A stretch of DNA of 64,000 nucleotides from NCBI GenBank assembly GCA_905182865.1, contig CAJJCY010000001.1, forward strand, positions 62,001 to 126,000, written 5' to 3'. Numbering within the stretch: the stretch's first letter is position 1; every line of letters starts with the position of its first letter. The DNA comes from an uncultured SAR324 cluster bacterium (GTDB lineage Bacteria > SAR324 > NAC60-12). A program made the translations under genes and the position numbers. The notes beneath the pieces were generated by a model that had not been told where the DNA came from, searched no databases, and saw only the letters and a program-made list of their open reading frames with translations. Of this stretch, positions 56,742 to 64,000 are shown one piece after another.

Positions 56742-57704
56742 ATGATATTAACAACCAAAACTAAAATGAAAAAAACCCACAAACTAATAATTTTAGGCTC
56801 CGGTCCTGCGGGATTGACTGCGGCAATTTATGCGGCAAGAGCCAACTTAAATCCTGTTGTCGTCTCTGGAAGAGAGGCAGGAGGACAATTGATGATCACT
56901 ACAGACGTTGAAAATTATCCTGGTTTTCCAGAAGGAATTCAAGGTCCGGAAATGATGGATCTCCTAAAAGCCCAGGCCGCTCGTTTTGACACAGAATTTT
57001 TTTCTGGTGATGTTGTAGAAGTTAATTTGTCACAGCGACCATTTAAACTTACTTTGGAAAACAAAGATACGTTGACCTGCGATTCACTGATTATTTCGTC
57101 TGGAGCCTCCGCGAGATGGCTTGGAATGGATTCAGAAAAAGAATACAGTGGCAGGGGGGTTTCTGCCTGTGCAACCTGCGACGGGTTTTTCTTTCGCGAC
57201 CAGGATGTGGCCGTTGTAGGCGGAGGTGATACTGCGCTGGAAGAAGCTCTGTATTTGGCAAATATCTGTAAAAGTGTGACAATGATTCATCGACGCGATG
57301 AATTCAGAGGCAGCAAAATTATGCAGAAACGTGCTATTGATCACAAGAAAATCTCAATATTATGGGATACTGTTGTTGAAAAAGTAGTGGGTAACTCCAA
57401 GGACGGAATGACGTCCCTGAAAGTGAGGAACGTTAAAACGGATAAAGTTAAAGAACATCCTATCACAGGACTGTTCATTGCGATTGGACACACTCCAAAT
57501 ACAAAATTATTCAAAGATCAGTTGATTATGGACAAAAACGGTTATCTGAAAGTCACGCCTGGCACGACATATACGTCTATCGAAGGCGTTTTTGCTTCAG
57601 GAGATGTTCAGGATCATGTTTATCGTCAAGCCGTTACTGCTGCAGGAACTGGATGTATGGCGGCCATTGATGCAGAGCGCTGGCTGGCAGAACAAACCGT
57701 CTGA
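56742..57704 (+). CDS. trxB: Thioredoxin reductase
   Basis: 320 residues (312 from the alternative ATG 56766, MKKTHKLIILG). FAD site LIILGSGPAGLTAAIYAARA, redox CATC (143-146 in SACATCDGFFF), NADPH site VAVVGGGDTALEEALYLA, and GVFASGDVQDHVYRQAVTAA. Transfers electrons from NADPH to thioredoxin. All motifs intact. Confidence 0.95.
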   Translation: MILTTKTKMKKTHKLIILGSGPAGLTAAIYAARANLNPVVVSGREAGGQLMITTDVENYPGFPEGIQGPEMMDLLKAQAARFDTEFFSGDVVEVNLSQRPFKLTLENKDTLTCDSLIISSGASARWLGMDSEKEYSGRGVSACATCDGFFFRDQDVAVVGGGDTALEEALYLANICKSVTMIHRRDEFRGSKIMQKRAIDHKKISILWDTVVEKVVGNSKDGMTSLKVRNVKTDKVKEHPITGLFIAIGHTPNTKLFKDQLIMDKNGYLKVTPGTTYTSIEGVFASGDVQDHVYRQAVTAAGTGCMAAIDAERWLAEQTV

Positions 57705-57791
57705 ACATAATTGCCACTGCAGGAAACTAAATAACAAAATTGCCTGTAGAGGGTATTTTATAAAAAAAACAAATGAAAATATTAAAACAAA

Positions 57792-57968
57792 ATGAACAAC
57801 AAATTTTTGCCTGCAATTGTTGCAGTTCAAACTGCTGTGATGCTGGGACTGCTGTATTACTTATGGAATCAGGAAACTAACGAAATATTCAATGAAAAAT
57901 TATTTATTTTATTGGCAATTTTTTCTATCTCATGCCTTTTACTGGCGATAGTTCTACGTTTCAAATAA
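57792..57968 (+). CDS. Small two-helix membrane protein
   Basis: 58 residues: MNNKFLPAIVAVQTAVMLGL, LYYLWNQETNEIFNE, then a second hydrophobic helix (LFILLAIFSISCLLLAIVLR) and a basic end (RFK). A hairpin of two membrane segments. No family recognised. It precedes the csp gene by 21 bases on the same strand. Confidence 0.55.
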   Translation: MNNKFLPAIVAVQTAVMLGLLYYLWNQETNEIFNEKLFILLAIFSISCLLLAIVLRFK

Positions 57969-57989
57969 GTTAATAACAAGGAGCAAAGA

Positions 57990-58277
57990 ATGCCTAACGG
58001 TACAGTTAAATGGTTTAATCCAAATAAAGGTTTTGGATTCATAGAACAGGACACCGGAGACGACCTTTTTGTCCATCAGTCTGAAATTCGGCAGGCGGGT
58101 TTTCGTTTCCTCAACCTGGGGGATCGTGTTGAATTTGAACTCGGAACAGGAAAAAAAGGACCGGTTGCTCTAAAAGTAACTCGTACTCAGGCGGCAGATC
58201 CAGAGAAATACCCCAATTTTAACGAAGAGCCTGAAGAGGCTCTGATTAATAAAATTTCTGAAACACAATTAAACTAG
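57990..58277 (+). CDS. Cold-shock domain protein (CspA family)
   Basis: 95 residues. Cold-shock domain: GTVKWFNPNKGFGFIEQDTG (RNP1), DDLFVHQSEI (RNP2). A Glu-rich C-terminal tail of about 25 residues extends beyond the usual 70. AAGGAG before the ATG. It binds single-stranded RNA. argG begins three bases after its stop. Confidence 0.93.
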   Translation: MPNGTVKWFNPNKGFGFIEQDTGDDLFVHQSEIRQAGFRFLNLGDRVEFELGTGKKGPVALKVTRTQAADPEKYPNFNEEPEEALINKISETQLN

Positions 58278-58279
58278 AA

Positions 58280-59503
58280 ATGAACAAGGAAAAACTCGTA
58301 TTGGCTTATTCCGGTGGTCTGGATACTTCCGTTCTTGTCCATTGGCTTGCTCAACAAGGATATGAAGTAATTGCACTATGTCTTGATTTAGGACAGAAAG
58401 TTGAAGATTTGAATGCCATCCTTGAAAAGGGTAAAAAAGCTGGTGCAGCAAAAGTTTTGATCGAAAATGTTGAAGAAGAATTTGTTCAGAATTACGTTTT
58501 CCCTTCCATTCATTGGAATGCGCTTTATGAAGGAACTTATCTGCTGGGGACATCTTTAGCACGGCCTTTGATTTCCAAAAAACAGATAGAAGTTGCAGGA
58601 CGGGAAGGTGCTGTTGCTGTAGCACATGGCGCAACCGGAAAAGGTAATGATCAGGTCCGTTTTGAGTTAAGCTATTATGCACTCAATCCTAATATTCGTG
58701 TAGTAGCACCATGGAAAATTCCTGAGTTTTACAAAAAATATCCCGGTCGTACAGAATTATTGGCCTATGCGGATAAATACGGTATTCCGGTCAAGGCTTC
58801 CAAAGAACAACCATGGAGTTCAGATGAAAATCTTATGCACATCAGTTTTGAATCTGGTATGTTGGAGGATCCCTGGCAAGCTCCACTACCGGAAATGTTT
58901 GAATTGTCACAGTCGCCGAAAGATGCTCCAGTTGAGTCTCAGGAGATTCTGATTGAATTTCTAAAAGGAAATCCAGTCGCGGTGGATGGAAAAAATTTTT
59001 CTCCAGCAAAATTGTTGACATATCTAAATGAATTGGGCGGGAGACATGGAATTGGCCGGATTGATATGGTAGAGTCCCGTTTTGTCGGCATGAAAAACAG
59101 GGGGGTGTATGAAACACCAGGTGGTACTATTTTACACATTGCACATCGGGCAATGGAGTCAATTACCTTGAACCGTGGTGTAATTAATCTCAAGGATTCA
59201 CTAATGCCGCGCTTTGCACAACTGACCTACGATGGCTTTTGGTTTTCACCTGAAATGGAAATTTTACTGGAAATGGTGAAAAAAACTCAGGAACCGGTTA
59301 ATGGCACAGTCCGTCTGGAACTTTACAAAGGCAACTGCATGGTGACTGGCCGTAAATCACCAAACAGCCTCTATGATGAGGATATGGCTACAATGGAAGC
59401 AGACCAGGGCACTTATGATCCACAAGATGCCATTGGTTTTATCAAACTTCATGCCCTGCCGTTACGTATTCAAGCAGGTTTGAAAGCTAATTCTAAAACT
59501 TAG
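58280..59503 (+). CDS. argG: Argininosuccinate synthase
   Basis: 407 residues, complete. LVLAYSGGLDTSVLVHWLAQ (ATP PP-loop), AVAHGATGKGNDQVRFELSY, WSSDENLMHISFESGMLEDP, and RHGIGRIDMVESRFVGMKNR. Joins citrulline and aspartate. Probably translated from the csp transcript. Confidence 0.97.
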   Translation: MNKEKLVLAYSGGLDTSVLVHWLAQQGYEVIALCLDLGQKVEDLNAILEKGKKAGAAKVLIENVEEEFVQNYVFPSIHWNALYEGTYLLGTSLARPLISKKQIEVAGREGAVAVAHGATGKGNDQVRFELSYYALNPNIRVVAPWKIPEFYKKYPGRTELLAYADKYGIPVKASKEQPWSSDENLMHISFESGMLEDPWQAPLPEMFELSQSPKDAPVESQEILIEFLKGNPVAVDGKNFSPAKLLTYLNELGGRHGIGRIDMVESRFVGMKNRGVYETPGGTILHIAHRAMESITLNRGVINLKDSLMPRFAQLTYDGFWFSPEMEILLEMVKKTQEPVNGTVRLELYKGNCMVTGRKSPNSLYDEDMATMEADQGTYDPQDAIGFIKLHALPLRIQAGLKANSKT

Positions 59504-59544
59504 AGCCGGACTTTACTCAAACTATTTCCAACCTGGTAAGAAGA

Positions 59545-60366
59545 ATGAAGCTACAAAAATTATTTCCTCTACTCACTGTGGTATTTTTCATTTCCACCTG
59601 CATTTTGCTGTATCTCCTTTATTTTTCTGTTCCACAAACTTTACCGATATCACAGTCGTCCCAGATCAAAATTATTGTTCCAGAACAAATGGTCATTTCT
59701 CCTGAAAAACCTCAAATTTCAGAGGAGGAAATTAAACGTTTACTGGATATTGAAAACGAACAAAAAGAACTTGTATTACTCTTTGAACGTGTTTCTGCTG
59801 ATCTGAAAGAAGCCTCTGGTTCCAAACAAATTCTGAATCAACTTTCCTTGGGACGTTTTATTTTGCGGGATTTCGAAAAACGTTTTTTGAACAATAAGCT
59901 TTTCCGCAAATCTGGAGGGTTTTTAAGTTTTATGAGGGGAAAAACAAAATCTTATTTGAGCTCAGGAAAACTTACTGTAAATCCTGCTGGAATCAAAAAG
60001 AAAGATTTGCTTAACTTCCGTAGGGAACTCACCAGTTGGCTCTTGACGCGCAGCAACGAAGAAATTGAGGCTGTGGCGAGGTTTTTGAGTTTTTTCTATG
60101 CAGAAACACTTTATGATATTCCAATGACGATTTTGGCTTCCAGGTTGACTCCTGAACTGGAGGAAATTAATTTTAGTACACCGGTGCTTCTGCAAAAAGT
60201 TCTAACTACTGCAAGCAGAGATGTAAACGGTGAAATGAATGAAAAAAAGCCTACTGCTGTTGCAGAATATTCGATGGCACAGCAGTTCTTTTTTCGCAGG
60301 GGTCCGAAAATATCCTCAAAGGCAGTTATCTTTTTGAAGGCATACCTCAGTTACACCGATCTGTAA
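59545..60366 (+). CDS. Hypothetical membrane-anchored protein
   Basis: 273 residues: one N-terminal hydrophobic segment (about 7-28, LLTVVFFISTCILLYLLYF), then an extracytoplasmic region with a coiled part (EEEIKRLLDIENEQKELVLL) and helical segments. No domain recognised. 42 bases after argG, same strand. Confidence 0.5.
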   Translation: MKLQKLFPLLTVVFFISTCILLYLLYFSVPQTLPISQSSQIKIIVPEQMVISPEKPQISEEEIKRLLDIENEQKELVLLFERVSADLKEASGSKQILNQLSLGRFILRDFEKRFLNNKLFRKSGGFLSFMRGKTKSYLSSGKLTVNPAGIKKKDLLNFRRELTSWLLTRSNEEIEAVARFLSFFYAETLYDIPMTILASRLTPELEEINFSTPVLLQKVLTTASRDVNGEMNEKKPTAVAEYSMAQQFFFRRGPKISSKAVIFLKAYLSYTDL

Positions 60367-60468
60367 TCCATTTGAATGAGTCTGTTGAGAACTTGGTTCT
60401 CTTGTCTAAATCCAACGCCGGAATAGTGTCAACTTCAGTTTCACTCTAATTATCAAAGGCCCAACAAA

Positions 60469-61458
60469 ATGGAAATTCGGGTTCTCAGTAGTGATGATGT
60501 TCAAAAAGCCCTTCCGATGGCAGAAGCAATCGAGGGCATGAAGCGTGCGTATAGCCGGCTTTCGTCCGGACGGGTTGAGATGCCTCTCCGCAGCCGTGTC
60601 CATGTTCCTGAGCAGGAGGGAGTGCTCCTGACAATGCCTGCTGCGCTTCCGGACGACAGTGAAATGGCTGTAAAACTGGTAACTGTTTTTGGCAAAAATC
60701 CAGCCCGCGGATTTCCCCTGATTCATGCTGCTGTGCTTGTGTTGGACACTGAAAACGGTCAAATCAAGGCCCTGATGGATGGAGAAGTTTTGACTGCAGT
60801 TCGTACCGGAGCTGGAGTCGGAGCCGCCACAGAATTGCTTGCGTCTACGGATGCGGTTTCTGTCGCAATAATCGGCAGCGGAAAACAGGCTTGTTCACAA
60901 CTGGATGCAGTTTGTACTGTTCGCAGTATTCGGCAAGCGTGGGTTTATAGTCCAAACCCTGAACATGTACAAAATTTTGTGGAAAAAATGTCCGGAGTTG
61001 GTCCAATTCCAAAGGATATTCAAGCAGTTACTTCTTCTGCAGAAGCCGTAAAAAATGCAGACATTGTCTGTACTGCCACCACTTCCTCTACTCCTGTTAT
61101 TTCCTTTAAGAATCTCAAACAGGGGGCTCATTTAAATGCAGTTGGTTCTTTTCAGCCATCAATGCAGGAAATCGATTCAGATACTATTCAAAATGCTCTT
61201 GTATTCGTTGATTCCCGTGAATCTGCACTGATCGAAACAGGAGATATAGTCACTCCACTTAAACAAGGTTTGATCACAGCAGACAAAATTGTTGCAGAAA
61301 TAGGAGAGCTCATCAATGGAACAAAATCTGGACGAACCTCACCTGAACAACTGACATTTTTTAAATCCTGTGGAGTTGCCGTACAGGATGCCGTCTCTGC
61401 CGGGATTGCTTTGAAAAACGCAGAGCGTGAAAATCTCGGAACAATTGTCTCTATATAA
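60469..61458 (+). CDS. Ornithine cyclodeaminase/mu-crystallin family protein
   Basis: 329 residues. GTGAGVGAATELLAS-type motif here ALMDGEVLTAVRTGAGVGAA, Rossmann site VAIIGSGKQACSQLDAV, GAHLNAVGSF and the catalytic Asp region. The family includes ornithine cyclodeaminase, alanine dehydrogenase and ketimine reductase. Substrate undetermined. Stop lies 3 bases before the FAD oxidoreductase start. Confidence 0.9.
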   Translation: MEIRVLSSDDVQKALPMAEAIEGMKRAYSRLSSGRVEMPLRSRVHVPEQEGVLLTMPAALPDDSEMAVKLVTVFGKNPARGFPLIHAAVLVLDTENGQIKALMDGEVLTAVRTGAGVGAATELLASTDAVSVAIIGSGKQACSQLDAVCTVRSIRQAWVYSPNPEHVQNFVEKMSGVGPIPKDIQAVTSSAEAVKNADIVCTATTSSTPVISFKNLKQGAHLNAVGSFQPSMQEIDSDTIQNALVFVDSRESALIETGDIVTPLKQGLITADKIVAEIGELINGTKSGRTSPEQLTFFKSCGVAVQDAVSAGIALKNAERENLGTIVSI

Positions 61459-61461
61459 AAA

Positions 61462-62619
61462 ATGTCCAGACTGCCAAAAACTGCCTCGGTAGTAATTATC
61501 GGAGGTGGAGTCATGGGTGCAAGCACTGTTTATCATTTGGCAAGCCGCGGCTACAAAGACGTTTTGCTTCTGGAACGCGAAAAGTTTTTCGGTACCGGCG
61601 CAACCGGACGTTGTGCAGGAGGGATTCGTTATCAGTTCAATACTGAAGTCAACATCCGGCTTTCCCAAAAAAGTCTTCCCATGATTGATGCTTTTGAGGA
61701 AGAAACCGGACAATCGGTGTTGGTGCAAAAATGCGGATATTTGTTTGCACTGACTCGGGAAAAAGATGTAGAGGTGTTCCGGAAAACGGTTGAACTTCAA
61801 CGTTCCCTCGGCGTTCAAACCGAATGGCTTACCGGAGAAGAAGTACGCAATATTGCCGCTCCCTGCGACTTCCCGGATGCACTTGCTGGAAGCTTTAACG
61901 CAGAAGACGGACTTGCAGATCCCAACAGTATCGTGATGGGTTACATCAATGCTGCGCGTCGGCATGGAGCAGTCTGCATTACTGATTGTTCTGCAATCGG
62001 AATTGATGTAAAAAATAATCAAATTTGGAAAGTTCAAACATCTCTTGGAACCATTGAAACTAAAACTGTAGTCAATGCCTGTGGACCATGGAGTGCAAGC
62101 CTTGGAAAAGAGATTAGTCTCGAAATTCCAGTATTTCCGCTGCGGCGTCAGTGGTTTGTCACTGAAGCAATTCAGGAACTTCCAGAAGACTTCCCGTTTG
62201 TCATTGATTTTGCGCAAAGTCTTTATTTTCACCGGGAAGGTTCCGGACTGCTTACAGGCATGTCAAATCCCAACGAAAAAATTGGAGATGATCAAAGAAT
62301 TGATTCCGAGTGGGAATTGAAACACATCGAATCTGCAATACAGCGAATGCCCTTGCTGGGAAACTCCGGGATCCAGGCACGACAAGCTGGACTGTACGAA
62401 ATGACTCCGGATGCACATCCCATCATCGGTCCTACACCGGTGGAAGGATTTTACTTGCTGAGTGGATTTTCAGGACACGGATTCATGCAGGGTCCAATTT
62501 GTGGAAAATTGATGGCCGAAATTCTCATAGACGGTGAAGCCACCACCGTTGACATCAGCAAGTTGGATTACAACCGATTTGCTGAGAAGCGCTTGATTCC
62601 GGAATACAACGTAGTTTGA
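61462..62619 (+). CDS. FAD-dependent oxidoreductase (DAO/glycine-sarcosine oxidase family)
   Basis: 385 residues. Dinucleotide-binding VVIIGGGVMGASTVYHLASR, ERE for ribose, GATGRCAGGIRYQF typical of DAO enzymes, and GLYEMTPDAHPIIGPTPVEG, FYLLSGFSGHGFMQGPICGK near the C-terminus. Resembles sarcosine oxidase beta/D-amino acid dehydrogenase-like proteins. Operon partner of the ornithine cyclodeaminase-like gene, together pointing to catabolism of an amino acid or its imine. Confidence 0.88.
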   Translation: MSRLPKTASVVIIGGGVMGASTVYHLASRGYKDVLLLEREKFFGTGATGRCAGGIRYQFNTEVNIRLSQKSLPMIDAFEEETGQSVLVQKCGYLFALTREKDVEVFRKTVELQRSLGVQTEWLTGEEVRNIAAPCDFPDALAGSFNAEDGLADPNSIVMGYINAARRHGAVCITDCSAIGIDVKNNQIWKVQTSLGTIETKTVVNACGPWSASLGKEISLEIPVFPLRRQWFVTEAIQELPEDFPFVIDFAQSLYFHREGSGLLTGMSNPNEKIGDDQRIDSEWELKHIESAIQRMPLLGNSGIQARQAGLYEMTPDAHPIIGPTPVEGFYLLSGFSGHGFMQGPICGKLMAEILIDGEATTVDISKLDYNRFAEKRLIPEYNVV

Positions 62620-62723
62620 TTAACGTTTCCGGATTGCACCACTGTCAATTATGCTTTAAAATGATTGATCAAAACTTTCATATTATTTAAAGTTACTCGA
62701 AACAACCTATTCCGGGAAAAATT

Positions 62724-64000
62724 ATGCTCAACGAAAACACGGTTGCAAAAATTTTGGAGTACGGACTTCAGCAGGGCGCAGACTTTACTGAAGTTTTTGT
62801 AGAGGACTCTGTTGCTTCTTCTATCAATCTGCTTGATCAGAAAATTGAAGAAATAAATTCTTCAAACTCATTTGGAATAGGGGTGCGTCTTCTTTACGGC
62901 AACGAAGCCTATTACGGTTACAGCAGTGATCCTGACGAAGCCAATTTGCTGAAACTCACCGGCAATTTAGGGCAATCCCAGAAAGAAGGGCAGTCCGTAG
63001 ATATGCAATCCCTTCAGCCTCAGTCAATCGAAGACATTCACCATATAGCCGTAAATCCAGAAACGGTGAGCAAGTCTGAGCGTGTTGAATTGCTAAGGGA
63101 ACTGGATAACAAAACCCGTAATCACGGTGACGATATTCAGCAGGTCACGGTCAACATGTCTGAAAAAAAACGCTCGGTACTTATAGCCAACAGCGAGGGT
63201 TTATGGGCCGAGGACTCACGAAATTATTCCAGGATGCGTCTTTCTGCAGTTGCAGAAAAAGGCGATGGACCCCAAACAGCAGCTGAAAGTCCAGGAGTTT
63301 TGGGTGGTTATGAATTTTTTCAGGATTTAAATTTGGAGGAACTTGCAGAAAATGCGGCACAATCGGCGTTGCGTATGGCCGCTGCAGGATACATCGATGG
63401 AGGAAAAATGCCTGTGATTTTGGGTAATGGATTCGGCGGTGTTATTTTCCACGAGGCTTGCGGTCACCCATTGGAAACAGAAGCGATCCGAAAAAACGCA
63501 TCTCCTTTTTGCGAAAAAATAGGGAAGCATGTCGGTCAGTCGATTCTTACTGCAATAGACGATGGAACTATTGCAAACAAATGGGGTTCGTGTAATGTGG
63601 ACGACGAAGGAACGCCGACGCAAAAAACCGTACTAATCGAAAACGGAATACTCAATAATTACCTCAGTGACCGTATCGGTGCAGATCAAGTCGGTATTTC
63701 CCGTACCGGTTCTGCACGACGCGAATCGTACAAATTTGCTCCGGTTTCCCGTATGCGCAACACCTTTATTGCTCCCGGACCGCACAAGATTGAAGAAATG
63801 CTGCGTTCCATTAAATTTGGCCTGTATGCAAAAAAAATGGGTGGTGGATCTGTCAATCCGGGGACTGGTGAATTCAATTTTGCAGTGCAAGAAGGTTATG
63901 CTATCCGCAATGGCAAAATCGCTGAACCAGTGCGAGGAGCAACGCTGATAGGCAAGGGTTTCGATGTCCTGTCGCAGATTTCGATGATTGCCGATGATCT
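62724..64000 (+). CDS. tldD: TldD metalloprotease (C-terminus beyond window)
   Basis: From ATG 62724 the frame is open to the right edge (about 425 residues). VILGNGFGGVIFHEACGHPL carries HEACGH, the HExxxH zinc motif of TldD/PmbA. GADFTEVFVEDSVASSINLL near the N-terminus and RTGSARRESYKFAPVSRMRN, MGGGSVNPGTGEFNF are TldD-type. TldD pairs with PmbA (TldE) to process peptides and microcin-type substrates; pmbA is not visible here. Confidence 0.95.
   Translation, partial: MLNENTVAKILEYGLQQGADFTEVFVEDSVASSINLLDQKIEEINSSNSFGIGVRLLYGNEAYYGYSSDPDEANLLKLTGNLGQSQKEGQSVDMQSLQPQSIEDIHHIAVNPETVSKSERVELLRELDNKTRNHGDDIQQVTVNMSEKKRSVLIANSEGLWAEDSRNYSRMRLSAVAEKGDGPQTAAESPGVLGGYEFFQDLNLEELAENAAQSALRMAAAGYIDGGKMPVILGNGFGGVIFHEACGHPLETEAIRKNASPFCEKIGKHVGQSILTAIDDGTIANKWGSCNVDDEGTPTQKTVLIENGILNNYLSDRIGADQVGISRTGSARRESYKFAPVSRMRNTFIAPGPHKIEEMLRSIKFGLYAKKMGGGSVNPGTGEFNFAVQEGYAIRNGKIAEPVRGATLIGKGFDVLSQISMIADD

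Overview
The window is AT-rich (roughly 40% GC) Gram-negative bacterial chromosome: it encodes LptC, lipoproteins, proteins with outer-membrane-type C-termini and an SPOR protein. It has no rRNA, tRNA, IS element, phage or CRISPR array that I can see. Gene content looks deltaproteobacterial in the old sense: a mitochondrial-EF-G1-like fusA, type-2 pyrF, a Zn-finger DnaC-like loader, Isc genes under an Rrf2 regulator, and UGA-encoded selenoproteins. A marine lineage such as SAR324 is a plausible but unproven guess.

Layout: 1-1.9 kb, partial HNH nuclease, TerB-like protein and a 72-aa protein behind a CIRCE/HrcA-type promoter. 1.9-5.7 kb, translation/transcription genes (epmA-like, efp, gluQ, greA). 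6.4-8.9 kb, a decayed fumarylpyruvate-hydrolase-like gene, a thioesterase, and selD whose catalytic Cys is a UGA codon followed by a GGU-loop hairpin. 9-14.6 kb, fusA, DegT aminotransferase, CPBP protease, SPOR protein, aat. 14.9-20.5 kb, c-type cytochrome plus membrane urate-oxidase-like domain, shikimate-kinase-like protein, and thiamine transport genes thiB-thiP behind a TPP riboswitch. 20.8-39.2 kb, envelope genes (DacA, glycosyltransferases, a small family of glycine-zipper secreted proteins, lptC, DUF4105, beta-propeller and TonB-like proteins, TlpA) mixed with pyrF, tmk and ribH. 39.3-44 kb, rrf2-iscS-iscU-hscB-hscA. 44-49.2 kb, MatB-like ligase, glutamine amidotransferase, phosphonate-monoesterase-like sulfatase, methyltransferase. 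49.3-52.9 kb, a second UGA-containing gene (ArsC-like, UxxC), argC, dnaC-like and hemE. 53-64 kb, 5'-nucleotidase wreck, mutL, trxB, csp, argG, ornithine cyclodeaminase and FAD oxidoreductase homologues, and the start of tldD.

Two themes stand out. First, selenocysteine decoding: two genes carry an in-frame UGA exactly at a redox/catalytic position, each followed at SECIS distance by a hairpin with a GGU loop. Ordinary gene calling truncates both. Second, the sequence contains many single-base frameshifts in genes that should be essential (efp, fusA, iscS, iscU, mutL and others). This looks more like assembly indels than decay, so split genes are described here as single loci. The fumarylpyruvate hydrolase and 5'-nucleotidase loci have so many lesions that they may be true pseudogenes.
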